This document shows, piece by piece, positions 53,704 to 61,506 of a stretch of DNA of 64,000 nt. The notes under the pieces were generated by a model, which saw only the letters and a program-made list of their open reading frames with translations, did not search any database and was not told the origin of the DNA. Origin of the DNA: Alloacidobacterium sp963823845 (GTDB lineage Bacteria; Acidobacteriota; Terriglobia; Terriglobales; Acidobacteriaceae); assembly GCA_963823845.1 (NCBI GenBank), contig CAWGND010000011.1, positions 496,001 to 560,000 on the forward strand, read 5' to 3'. Numbering within the stretch: position 1 is the first letter of the stretch; each line of letters starts with the position of its first letter. Position numbers and translations under genes: made by a program.

Positions 53704-56195
53704 TTCTATTTTCTCTGATCGCGCTCAGTGGGACTACCGGCTGCAAAACCGATGCCGTAAGAGACACTGAGCGCGTTTACAGGACCGTAGAAGAACTCCT
53801 TGATCATGGGGATCTCGATGCGGCGCATCAGAAAGCGCAAGCAGCTAGCGCGCAACTTTCACAACAAAATATCGATTGGGCCTGGAAATTCAGACTCATC
53901 GACGCAAGAGTTTTGCTGCGGCAAGGGAAAAGCCATGAAGTCCTCTCCATGCTTTCCGAACCGCTGCCTGCTTCTTTGGCAACCTCCGACATCGCTCTCG
54001 AACGGACAGTGCTCCAGGCATGGGCATACACTTCATTAGGTCAACACCAGAAAGCCACACAGGCGCTCCAGCAGGTTGAACTTCTGTCCGGTAACGGGCA
54101 ATCGAATGAAAACCATCCTTCATCCTTAAGAAACCAAGCTCTCAACGCATGGGGTGTCCTCTATCTTGAGCAGGCCGACCTAGTCCGGGCAGACGAGATT
54201 TTTCGTCGAAATCTCGAAATTGCACGCAAGCAGAATGATGCATATCAGCAAGCCTCCACCTTGTTAAATCTCAACGTAGTTGCGCTCCGCACAGAGCATT
54301 TAGATGAAGCGCTGGCTTGGGCGGAAGAAGCAGTTCGGGTCGCCAAAACGATCAATGCCAGGAGCATTCTGGAGGAGTCTCAGGGAAACATCGCTTGGGC
54401 CGAGTATAAGCTGGGAAACTTCGAGGAGGCTCTTGAAGGATTTCGCACGGCGGAAAAAGAAGCGAAAGCGCTTGGCGAAGTGTCCGACAGAATGGAGTGG
54501 CTCAACGATATTGGTTTATCTCTCTACCGATTGGGCAATTTACAGGAAGCGGAAACCTATTACAACAACGCCCTTCAGCTTGCGGAATCTGTCCCGAATG
54601 TTGGACGTGCAATTGAAGCTGATACCGCACTTGCTGAACTCCTGCTGCAATTGGGAAACATCGACTCCGCCGCACAACACGCTGACAAAGCACTTGCCCT
54701 GGCACGATCGACAGAGAAAACCTCCGACGAACTGGATGCATTGTTCCTGAAGAGCCTTATCTCTGCCCGACAGGAAAAACCGGATGAGGCTGTGCAAATG
54801 CTGACCAGCCTCGAACAAAATACAGCCATAAAACCGTCCCTGCAATGGCAGGTGGAAGGCGCACTGGCAAATCTGTACGACGAAGCCAATAATGCCGCTT
54901 CGGCTGACAAATGGTACCGGCAATCCATCACCACGTTCGAGACCCAGAGGGAAACCATCAAAAAGGAGGAGTCAAAATTACCCTTTGCAACTCATGCTGA
55001 TCGCCTGTACGACGACTATGTGCGTTTCCTGGTGAGCCACAAGAGAACAAACGAGGCTTTGCAATGGCTCGATCTTGGACGCGCGGAGACTCTGGAGGAA
55101 GGACTTGGAATGCCGTCGCCGGACTTCAAAGCCGTAATCAAGAAGCCCCTCGATACGGCTGCGATTGCGCGCAGGCTCAACGGCACGATCCTGGTCTACA
55201 CTCTGGCGCCGCAGGAATCGTATCTCTGGGCAGTCAACTCGTCCGGCACATATTTCTTCAAGCTGCCGCCCCAGGAACAAATCAACAGACACGTAAAAAA
55301 CTACCAGCGCGCCATTCTTAATTCGCTGGATACATTGCAGACCGGATACGTCGATGGAATGGCGCTTTATCACATATTGCTCGAGCCCGCCGCTTCGCTG
55401 ATTCCCAAGGGGTCACCGGTCTTCATCATTCCCGATGGAAGCCTCTCGACGCTGAATTTTGAGACGCTGCTTGCGCCAGGTGGGGGAATACACTACTGGA
55501 TCGAAGACGCGACCATCACCAACGCCAGCTCATTGAAACTGCTCGCGGCATTTCATCCTGAGAAACACGCAAAGAACCCGAAAGAGCTGCTGCTGATCGG
55601 AAACCCTGTTTCGCCTGACGTGAAGTTTCCTGACCTGCCGAAGGCTTCCGACGAAGTTACAAATGTAGCCAGGCACTTCCCGGCGGCGGAGGAAACCGTC
55701 TTTGTCCAGAAGCAGGCCTTACCTTCCGCTTATGCTGACAGCAGTCCCGGCGAATATGCCCTGATTCACTTTGTCGCACACGGCACGAGCAGCAGCGCCA
55801 GCCCGCTCGACTCAGCGATTGTGTTGACCCGCAACCCTGCTAGCGCCGATTCCTACAAGCTCTACGCGCGTGACGTGATCGAGCACCCACTGCATGCCGA
55901 CTTGGTCACAATCTCCGCCTGCTATGGCTCAGGGTCGCGCATCTACGGCGGAGAGGGGCTTGTCGGGCTTTCCTGGGCATTTCTCCGCGCCGGCTCGCAC
56001 TACGTCATCGGCTCGCTGTGGGCAGTAAGCGATTCGGCGGCTCCTCAACTCATGGACCGGATGTATAGCGAGCTTGCAGCCGGGCGCTCTCCTGACGTGG
56101 CTTTGCGCGACGCCAAGCTTTCCATGATTCAAATGCAAAACATCTTCCACAAACCGCTTTACTGGGCAACATTTCAGCTATACGGCGGCGCATAA
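53481..56195 (+). CDS. TPR-CHAT domain (caspase-fold protease-like) protein
   Basis: A large protein: a possible lipoprotein-type segment SIVLFSLIALSGTTGC near base 53700, then about ten TPR repeats (AWAYTSLGQHQKATQALQQV, AWGVLYLEQADLVRADEIFR, GNIAWAEYKLGNFEEALEGF and on), and a C-terminal CHAT domain with the catalytic pair His in IHFVAHGTSS (near 55775) and Cys in TISACYGSGS (near 55918). The caspase-like CHAT fold cleaves proteins or acts as a signalling switch. Start uncertain: the only in-frame ATG (53481) overlaps the previous gene by 223 bp; a start near 53650-53700 or a local frame error is possible. Confidence 0.85.
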   Translation: MFAYRRIARATKAWGYPLWQWHLYTGLRQVLFRRAHRPAQDFHRVDGPSGVRICECRPRFGCFSKIQWRSQWSIVLFSLIALSGTTGCKTDAVRDTERVYRTVEELLDHGDLDAAHQKAQAASAQLSQQNIDWAWKFRLIDARVLLRQGKSHEVLSMLSEPLPASLATSDIALERTVLQAWAYTSLGQHQKATQALQQVELLSGNGQSNENHPSSLRNQALNAWGVLYLEQADLVRADEIFRRNLEIARKQNDAYQQASTLLNLNVVALRTEHLDEALAWAEEAVRVAKTINARSILEESQGNIAWAEYKLGNFEEALEGFRTAEKEAKALGEVSDRMEWLNDIGLSLYRLGNLQEAETYYNNALQLAESVPNVGRAIEADTALAELLLQLGNIDSAAQHADKALALARSTEKTSDELDALFLKSLISARQEKPDEAVQMLTSLEQNTAIKPSLQWQVEGALANLYDEANNAASADKWYRQSITTFETQRETIKKEESKLPFATHADRLYDDYVRFLVSHKRTNEALQWLDLGRAETLEEGLGMPSPDFKAVIKKPLDTAAIARRLNGTILVYTLAPQESYLWAVNSSGTYFFKLPPQEQINRHVKNYQRAILNSLDTLQTGYVDGMALYHILLEPAASLIPKGSPVFIIPDGSLSTLNFETLLAPGGGIHYWIEDATITNASSLKLLAAFHPEKHAKNPKELLLIGNPVSPDVKFPDLPKASDEVTNVARHFPAAEETVFVQKQALPSAYADSSPGEYALIHFVAHGTSSSASPLDSAIVLTRNPASADSYKLYARDVIEHPLHADLVTISACYGSGSRIYGGEGLVGLSWAFLRAGSHYVIGSLWAVSDSAAPQLMDRMYSELAAGRSPDVALRDAKLSMIQMQNIFHKPLYWATFQLYGGA

Positions 56196-56211
56196 GCCTC
56201 TGATATCCAAC

Positions 56212-56232
56212 CGTTACAGATTCTCTGTAACG
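56212..56232 (+). terminator. Hairpin after CHAT gene
   Basis: A perfect 9-bp stem, CGTTACAGA (56212-56220) with TCTGTAACG (56224-56232), only 17 bp after the CHAT stop, with a 3-base loop. No T-run follows directly, though CTATTTTTCC comes about 20 bases later. Confidence 0.5.
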
Positions 56233-56415
56233 TTCGCGTCACTAACGTCACTATTTTTCCTGTAATGGTAAATAAGCCAGTTTTCGACGAAGCCACGGAG
56301 CGTTCCGGCGGTCTTGCTGTTTCTGGAAGAATTCTCTGCCCGGTTCTCTCAAAGCGAACCACTGTTTCGACACATCGCCTTTCATCCCTCAACGAACACA
56401 CTTGCAGGAGGAGAA

Positions 56416-56643
56416 ATGTCGCTCAGTTCAGAACATCGCAGATTAGACAACAATGCCCGGTCAACCGAACACCCAGATCTTCGCGATTTGCCTGAGTCGC
56501 CCGAGGATCACAAGCTCACAAAAGAGAGTACGGTCGGACCCAGAGAAGACCCGCTGGTCGAGCACATTCTCGACTTTCTAGATAAGTATCCAGCACGCTT
56601 CGCGCCGCGCGGCCCCCTGGTGGGATGCATGCGGGCATCGTGA
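56416..56643 (+). CDS. Small hydrophilic hypothetical protein
   Basis: A 75-residue protein, MSLSSEHRRLDNNARSTEHP, then DLRDLPESPEDHKLTKESTV and a more ordered end DPLVEHILDFLDKYPARFAP with CMRAS at the end. AGGAGGAG lies 4-11 bases before the ATG. This is a strong ribosome site. No family is known to me. It may be a small cytoplasmic regulator. Confidence 0.55.
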   Translation: MSLSSEHRRLDNNARSTEHPDLRDLPESPEDHKLTKESTVGPREDPLVEHILDFLDKYPARFAPRGPLVGCMRAS

Positions 56644-56704
56644 GGCGCTACGGGACTAGACGTCCGCAACGCCCACGTTGCCTGACTTGTTGCATTGTCT
56701 GGCC

Positions 56705-57361
56705 TCAAAGCCGGTTGATATCGAGGTTCCCGAGGACGCGCTTTAGTGCGCCCGTTCTTGCTACTTTGATCATGGCGCGTCCCACCTGTTCAGTCGTTGT
56801 TACGTACTTTGGGAAGCGCGTATACAGCCACGGTAGAACACGCGCCGTCAAGGCATATAGCAGGCGATAGCTCTTTGTTCTGGACTTGATTCCATGCATT
56901 GGCACAATGGCTGCCGGACGAAACATATACGTGTGGAACGGTAACTGCAGCAGCGCGTTCTCCGTGCTGCCCTTCACGCGCGCCCACATAGTTCGGCTGC
57001 TCTCGCTCGAATCTGTACCCGTTCCGGATACATAAATGAACGTCATCGCGGGATTCAGCTTCGCCAGCGTTTGCGCCACTGCAAGGGTAATGTCAAAGGT
57101 GATGTGCCGGTACTGCTCTTCAGTCATGCCAAACGACGAGACGCCGAGGCAGAAAAAGCAGGCATCGTACCCCGTTATTTCGGCCTCTACCTCGGAAAGG
57201 TCGAGCAAGTCGCTGTGCAGCGATTCGCGCAGCTTCTCATGCTTGAACCCGATCGAACTTCGTCCGATGGCAAATACGCACTTTACTTCGGGGTCGAGCA
57301 GGCATTCCCGCAAGACTCCCTGGCCTACCATGCCCGATCCGCCAAAAAGAATGACCCGCAT
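56705..57361 (-). CDS. NAD(P)-binding protein, atypical SDR
   Basis: A 218-residue protein with an N-terminal Rossmann fold: MRVILFGGSGMVGQGVLREC (GxxGxxG motif at residues 7-13), CFFCLGVSSFGMTEEQY, then FIYVSGTGTDSSESSRTMWA with the Ser/Tyr-poor active region typical of atypical SDR/NmrA-like proteins. The C-terminal end is LGNLDINRL. It may be a sensor of NADP rather than an enzyme. It is convergent with the small gene at 56416. Confidence 0.82.
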   Translation of the reverse strand: MRVILFGGSGMVGQGVLRECLLDPEVKCVFAIGRSSIGFKHEKLRESLHSDLLDLSEVEAEITGYDACFFCLGVSSFGMTEEQYRHITFDITLAVAQTLAKLNPAMTFIYVSGTGTDSSESSRTMWARVKGSTENALLQLPFHTYMFRPAAIVPMHGIKSRTKSYRLLYALTARVLPWLYTRFPKYVTTTEQVGRAMIKVARTGALKRVLGNLDINRL

Positions 57362-57412
57362 GGGTTCAGTGTATTCGCAGTGGAGGTATGCCCGATGACG
57401 CGGCGACTCTTG

Positions 57413-58567
57413 TTACGCGCTCTCCTGCAACATAGCTGCAGTCACCACGCGATGCTGCACGTAGTTGTACGGGGGCACAGTGTGTCCACGCAAAATTGTG
57501 ACGCCCAGTTGGATGAGCCGGGGCCCGTAGGTGTGCGCCTCGTGCGAGATGGAACCGATGATCGGGCTTTGAGGTTTTTTCATCTCATCCAGAACCTCGG
57601 GAATGCAGTCCTGCCCGGCGATGGCGATATTTTTTTCGCGCTGTGCATCCATGGTTGCATGCAAGGCACCCAGCGCACTGGTGTCAGTGGCCGCAGCGAT
57701 CAGGATGCGGTGCGTGCGTGGATGTCTTTTGAGAAATTCGGCAACGACACGAGCGCTATTCTCACGCAGGCCGCGCCCATCCAGCCGGATAAACAACTCC
57801 TGCGGGATTCCGGGTAGAAGTGAGCGAACACCCTCAAACGCACCGGTGATGCGACTCTGCACCAGCGACCCGGCCTCAGCGACATCGAGGCCAAGCACCC
57901 AGTCCACCTTATGCTTCCATTTGGAGATCGCATGCTGCGCCAGCAACTCGCCCGCTTCAAAGCCTACCTGGAAGTTGTCGACCCCGAAATAGCTGGCGTG
58001 CGGGTGCGGAATATCGATAGCAATCAACGGAATTCCGGCACGCGAAATGATATGCGCGAGGTACGGAGCGACATGTTCCTCGATCTGGAACTCGATGATG
58101 AGGTCAACCCCCTCCGACACAAATTCCTTCGCGTTCTTGACTGCGATATCGGCATCGTAGCGGTTGTCGCGCACAATCAACTCGACGCCCGAGGCTGCCG
58201 CGGCAGCCCTCAGACTGCTGGTTACCGCTTGAGAAAAAGGCATCTCGGCGCTCTGGCCGGCGAAACCAAATCGCATTTTCTTGGGACGGGAAACCAGACG
58301 ATAGGACCCGTCCAGCGACTGCGCAACGTAGCCGCGGTGCACGAAAGTCTTCAGGATGCGGTAGACGCTGGTTTTTGAAATGTGCGAACGCTGGTATATG
58401 GCCTCAAGCGTTATGGGGCGCCTCTCACCTTCGAGCAATTCCAGAATGTCCAGTGCCTTAGAGAGAATTGGGATGAGGTAGAGCCGCTTGATTTTTGGCT
58501 GAGCCAATCGAGATGCACCCCCCGAAGCCGTTAGTATAGCAGCGGCGTTTTCCTCGGCCGGGCTCAA
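57413..58567 (-). CDS. IclR-type HTH fused to periplasmic sugar-binding fold regulator
   Basis: A 384-residue regulator: IclR-like winged HTH at about residues 30-85 (LSKALDILELLEGERRPITL, AIYQRSHISKTSVYRILKTF, VHRGYVAQSLDGSYRLV), followed by a LacI/ribose-binding-type domain (about 105-370: GVELIVRDNRYDADIAVKNA, ISRAGIPLIAIDIPHPHASY, LIAAATDTSALGALHATMDA). IclR proteins normally have a GAF-like ligand domain, so this is an unusual fusion. The TTG start directly follows the stop of the phosphoribosyltransferase gene. Likely a sugar-responsive transcription regulator. Confidence 0.85.
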   Translation of the reverse strand: MSPAEENAAAILTASGGASRLAQPKIKRLYLIPILSKALDILELLEGERRPITLEAIYQRSHISKTSVYRILKTFVHRGYVAQSLDGSYRLVSRPKKMRFGFAGQSAEMPFSQAVTSSLRAAAAASGVELIVRDNRYDADIAVKNAKEFVSEGVDLIIEFQIEEHVAPYLAHIISRAGIPLIAIDIPHPHASYFGVDNFQVGFEAGELLAQHAISKWKHKVDWVLGLDVAEAGSLVQSRITGAFEGVRSLLPGIPQELFIRLDGRGLRENSARVVAEFLKRHPRTHRILIAAATDTSALGALHATMDAQREKNIAIAGQDCIPEVLDEMKKPQSPIIGSISHEAHTYGPRLIQLGVTILRGHTVPPYNYVQHRVVTAAMLQESA

Positions 58568-59239
58568 TCAACATCCCCCGGACCCTCGTTTCACAAAGGA
58601 CTGCGCAGCATAAGCGAGAAGGCGGCAGACTTCCTCGTCATCGACCTGTGAGAAATCGCGATAGAAAGAACCCACTGCGGGAAAGTACTCCGACACTCGC
58701 AAACAAACAAATTCATGGGCCACTGCTTCGATCTCACGACGCGCATGAGGCGGGGCCACCGGCACAGCTACGATGATTCTTGCCGGTTGCTGCGTGTGCA
58801 ATACCTCGATGGCTGCGAGCATGCTGGAGCCGGTCGCGATTCCGTCATCGGCAACGATCACCTGGAGGTTGCCAATTGCTGCCCTGGACTGCGTGTTCCC
58901 GTATGCCTGCTGGCGACGCCGCAGTTCTTCCCCTTCTTCCATGAAAGCCGACGCGAGTTCCTCTTCGGAAATGCCAAGCTGCCGAATCATGACATGATCA
59001 AGAACCCTTATTCCGCCGGGAGCGATCGCGCCCATTGCCAACTCAGCTTGTCCGGGCACTCCCAACTTGCGTACAAGCAGAATGTCGAGCGGGAGATGAA
59101 GCTCTTGCGCGATCTCAAAGGCCACAGGCACACCGCCGCGCGGCAGCCCTAAGACGATCGCGTCCTTACGGTCGGCATAGTGCTCTAGTCTCTTCGCGAG
59201 GACCTGGCCGGCTTCAGTTCTGTCCCGAAACATATACAT
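58568..59239 (-). CDS. Phosphoribosyltransferase family protein
   Basis: A 223-residue type I PRTase fold: MFRDRTEAGQVLAKRLEHYA, AIVLGLPRGGVPVAFEIAQE (PPi loop), LPLDILLVRKLGVPGQAELA and the PRPP-binding motif QVIVADDGIATGSSMLAAIE (near residues 126-145). Such stand-alone proteins often accompany dienelactone-hydrolase-like proteins and are of unknown substrate. It shares a stop/start junction with the IclR/PBP regulator, so they are one operon. Divergent to the response regulator. Confidence 0.87.
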   Translation of the reverse strand: MYMFRDRTEAGQVLAKRLEHYADRKDAIVLGLPRGGVPVAFEIAQELHLPLDILLVRKLGVPGQAELAMGAIAPGGIRVLDHVMIRQLGISEEELASAFMEEGEELRRRQQAYGNTQSRAAIGNLQVIVADDGIATGSSMLAAIEVLHTQQPARIIVAVPVAPPHARREIEAVAHEFVCLRVSEYFPAVGSFYRDFSQVDDEEVCRLLAYAAQSFVKRGSGGC

Positions 59240-59324
59240 TCCCCAGGCTTAAAGATTGGACCTGGTCGGGCTCTCTTGCAAATCGAAGGGATTCGTTCCC
59301 AGCTATCGACTTGCCCTTCAGCTG

Positions 59325-59354
59325 CTCTTAATCTTAAGAGTGGGACACTATAGT
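59325..59354 (+). promoter_or_regulatory. Promoter of response regulator with palindrome
   Basis: A palindrome, CTCTTAA-TC-TTAAGAG (59325-59340), lies where the -35 should be, and TATAGT (59349-59354) is the -10 box. The ATG follows at 59363, 9 bp after the -10, so the mRNA is probably leaderless. The palindrome is a candidate autoregulation site. Confidence 0.5.
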
Positions 59355-59362
59355 CGGGTCAA

Positions 59363-60052
59363 ATGCGTGTACTCCTGATTGAGGATGAAATCCGGCTGGC
59401 TGAAAATGTGGCTGCCGCGCTGCGCGAGGGCCCAGGATTTGCCGTTGATATCGCAGAGGATGGCCAGATCGGTCTCTATCTGGCGAAGGACGGCTGCTAC
59501 GACCTGGTTATTCTTGACCTGATGCTCCCAAAACTGGACGGGCTGGGTGTCTTGAGTAAAATGCGCGCGGCTGGTGATCGTGCGCCGGTTCTGATTTTGA
59601 CGGCACAGGGAGAGACTCGTTCGGTTATTGAGCTGCTGAACGCAGGCGCCGACGATTATCTGAGCAAGCCATTCGATCTGGGAGAGTTGATTGCGCGCGT
59701 CAAGGCGCTGATTCGCCGCGGCAAAGGCGCTGCACATCCGTCCCTGCACGCTTCCGACATCGAAGTGAACACGCTTGAGCAGACGGTGCGGCGAGCGGGC
59801 CAGATGATTGATCTTTCTCCGATGGAATATCGGATCCTCGAATATCTGATGCATCGGCCCAGGGTTGTTGTCTCAAAGCGTGAATTGCTTGAGCACCTTT
59901 ACGACTACAACTGGGAACATCACTCCAACGTGATTGAGGCTCATGTCTCTAACCTGCGCAAAAAGATGGATGCCTATTCCGATCAACCAAGCATCGAAAC
60001 TCTGCGCGGACGTGGATATCGTCTGATTGTCCAGCGCAAAGGTCTTGTATGA
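59363..60052 (+). CDS. OmpR-family response regulator
   Basis: A 229-residue regulator: receiver domain with the acidic pocket EDE (residues 7-9), phospho-acceptor Asp52 in ILDLMLPKLDG, the Thr and Lys of the switch (LILTAQGE and YLSKPFDL), then a winged-helix output domain (IDLSPMEYRILEYLMHRP, VVVSKRELLEHLYDY, VIEAHVSNLRKKMD, IETLRGRGYRLIV). It overlaps the histidine kinase by ATGA. The RND pump gene follows convergently, so control of metal or drug efflux is plausible. Confidence 0.92.
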   Translation: MRVLLIEDEIRLAENVAAALREGPGFAVDIAEDGQIGLYLAKDGCYDLVILDLMLPKLDGLGVLSKMRAAGDRAPVLILTAQGETRSVIELLNAGADDYLSKPFDLGELIARVKALIRRGKGAAHPSLHASDIEVNTLEQTVRRAGQMIDLSPMEYRILEYLMHRPRVVVSKRELLEHLYDYNWEHHSNVIEAHVSNLRKKMDAYSDQPSIETLRGRGYRLIVQRKGLV

Positions 60053-61506
60053 GATCCCACTCCATCGCCCGACGACTTATCATCACTGTTCTCTTGGTCG
60101 AGTTGATCTCGGCGGTGTGCGTCACGGGCATGGCGTGGTTCTACGAGCGGCACAGTCATTTCCGTTCCTTCGACATTTTGCTGCATGGGCGGGCTGACTC
60201 GCTTCTGGGATCGGTGCAGGATGCGGAAGACCCGCAGGATAACGTCATGCTCAGCAAGAGCGATGTGGATGTGCCCGCGGAAGACATCTATGAAGTGCGA
60301 GATGAAAAAGGCAGATTGTTGGGACGCTCGCCGAACTGGGATGGCGCGTCGCAGGAAATCCTGGGCAGGCGCTCCGATGGCTACTTCAACCTAGCTGTAA
60401 ATGAAAGACACTATCGTACTCTGCTACTTCATGGCTTACGGGTCGTTGATCCGGGGGATAAGGGTGGCGGCGTTCCGCATCATGTAACGATCGTGTACGG
60501 CTCGCCTACCAGGGGGGTGTGGAATGCCATTTTACGAGCGGTGGAGTTTTATGCGGCTGCGAGCTTTGTTCTTCTCGTTGTCACCGGCCTCGTCATGGCA
60601 TGGCTACTGAATCGAAGCATGGCCCCGCTGCGAGCACTGGCCGCTGAGGCGGAGGGTGTTTCAGTCAACGCATGGCGCTTCAGCCCTCCTGAAGAAGCAC
60701 GCGCTACGAAGGAGCTTGCGCCATTAGTCAACGCGCTCGAAGCTACACTGCAAAGACTGGAGCATTCATTCTTCCAACAACGCCGTTTTGTGAGCGATGC
60801 TGCTCATGAATTGAAGACGGGCGTTGCGGTTGTGAAGTCTTCGCTGCAACTGCTTGGCATCAAGCAAAGGAGCGCTGCGGAATATCAGGCAGGCCTGGAA
60901 CGTTGCGAAACAGACTGTGGCCGCATGGAGGAGATTGTTGCCAGGATGCTCACACTGGCGCGCATGGAGAACGCAGCTGCGAAGCCTGCCACGACAGTTC
61001 ATTGGACCGATATCTCCGGGGTATTACGTCAGATTGCGGAACAATTCACTTCCATGGCTGAGTTGCGTGGCGTCATTGTTGACTTGTCAGCACAGGAATC
61101 TCTGTACGTCATCCTTACGGCGGAAGAGTGCAAGCTGCTTCTCTCCAATCTGTTATTGAATGCCCTACAGCACAGTAGCCGCGGTACGAGAATCACCGCT
61201 TCGACAGAAGCGCAAAACCAGATGGTTGAAGTTCGACTTGAAGATCAGGGCGACGGTATCCCCGCTGAGGCGCTGCCGCACGTCTTTGAGCGTTTCTACC
61301 GCGGCGATCCATCGCGCAACCGAAATACCGGAGGCACCGGGCTTGGCCTTTCTATCTGCAAGGCCATTGTGGACGCGGCAGGCGGAGAGATTACAATTCA
61401 CAGCACCCAGGGCACAGGAACAACTGTCGTGCTTCGTCTTCCGGCTGCCCGTGTTGAAAATGCGGCTCCTGCCGAATCTGGCTACGAATCCGTTCCCCAA
61501 ATCTAG
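60049..61506 (+). CDS. Sensor histidine kinase
   Basis: A 485-residue membrane kinase: TM1 at residues 8-28 (LIITVLLVELISAVCVTGMA), periplasmic domain to about 160, TM2 near 165-185 (AASFVLLVVTGLVMAWLL), HAMP, then the H-box FVSDAAHELKTGVAVVKSSL with phospho-His near 253, and the ATP-binding parts (NLLLNALQHSSRGTRITAST, VRLEDQGDGIPAEALPHVFE, GGTGLGLSICKAIVDAAGG). The start overlaps the response regulator. It resembles kinases of heavy-metal-type systems. Confidence 0.92.
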   Translation: MRSHSIARRLIITVLLVELISAVCVTGMAWFYERHSHFRSFDILLHGRADSLLGSVQDAEDPQDNVMLSKSDVDVPAEDIYEVRDEKGRLLGRSPNWDGASQEILGRRSDGYFNLAVNERHYRTLLLHGLRVVDPGDKGGGVPHHVTIVYGSPTRGVWNAILRAVEFYAAASFVLLVVTGLVMAWLLNRSMAPLRALAAEAEGVSVNAWRFSPPEEARATKELAPLVNALEATLQRLEHSFFQQRRFVSDAAHELKTGVAVVKSSLQLLGIKQRSAAEYQAGLERCETDCGRMEEIVARMLTLARMENAAAKPATTVHWTDISGVLRQIAEQFTSMAELRGVIVDLSAQESLYVILTAEECKLLLSNLLLNALQHSSRGTRITASTEAQNQMVEVRLEDQGDGIPAEALPHVFERFYRGDPSRNRNTGGTGLGLSICKAIVDAAGGEITIHSTQGTGTTVVLRLPAARVENAAPAESGYESVPQI

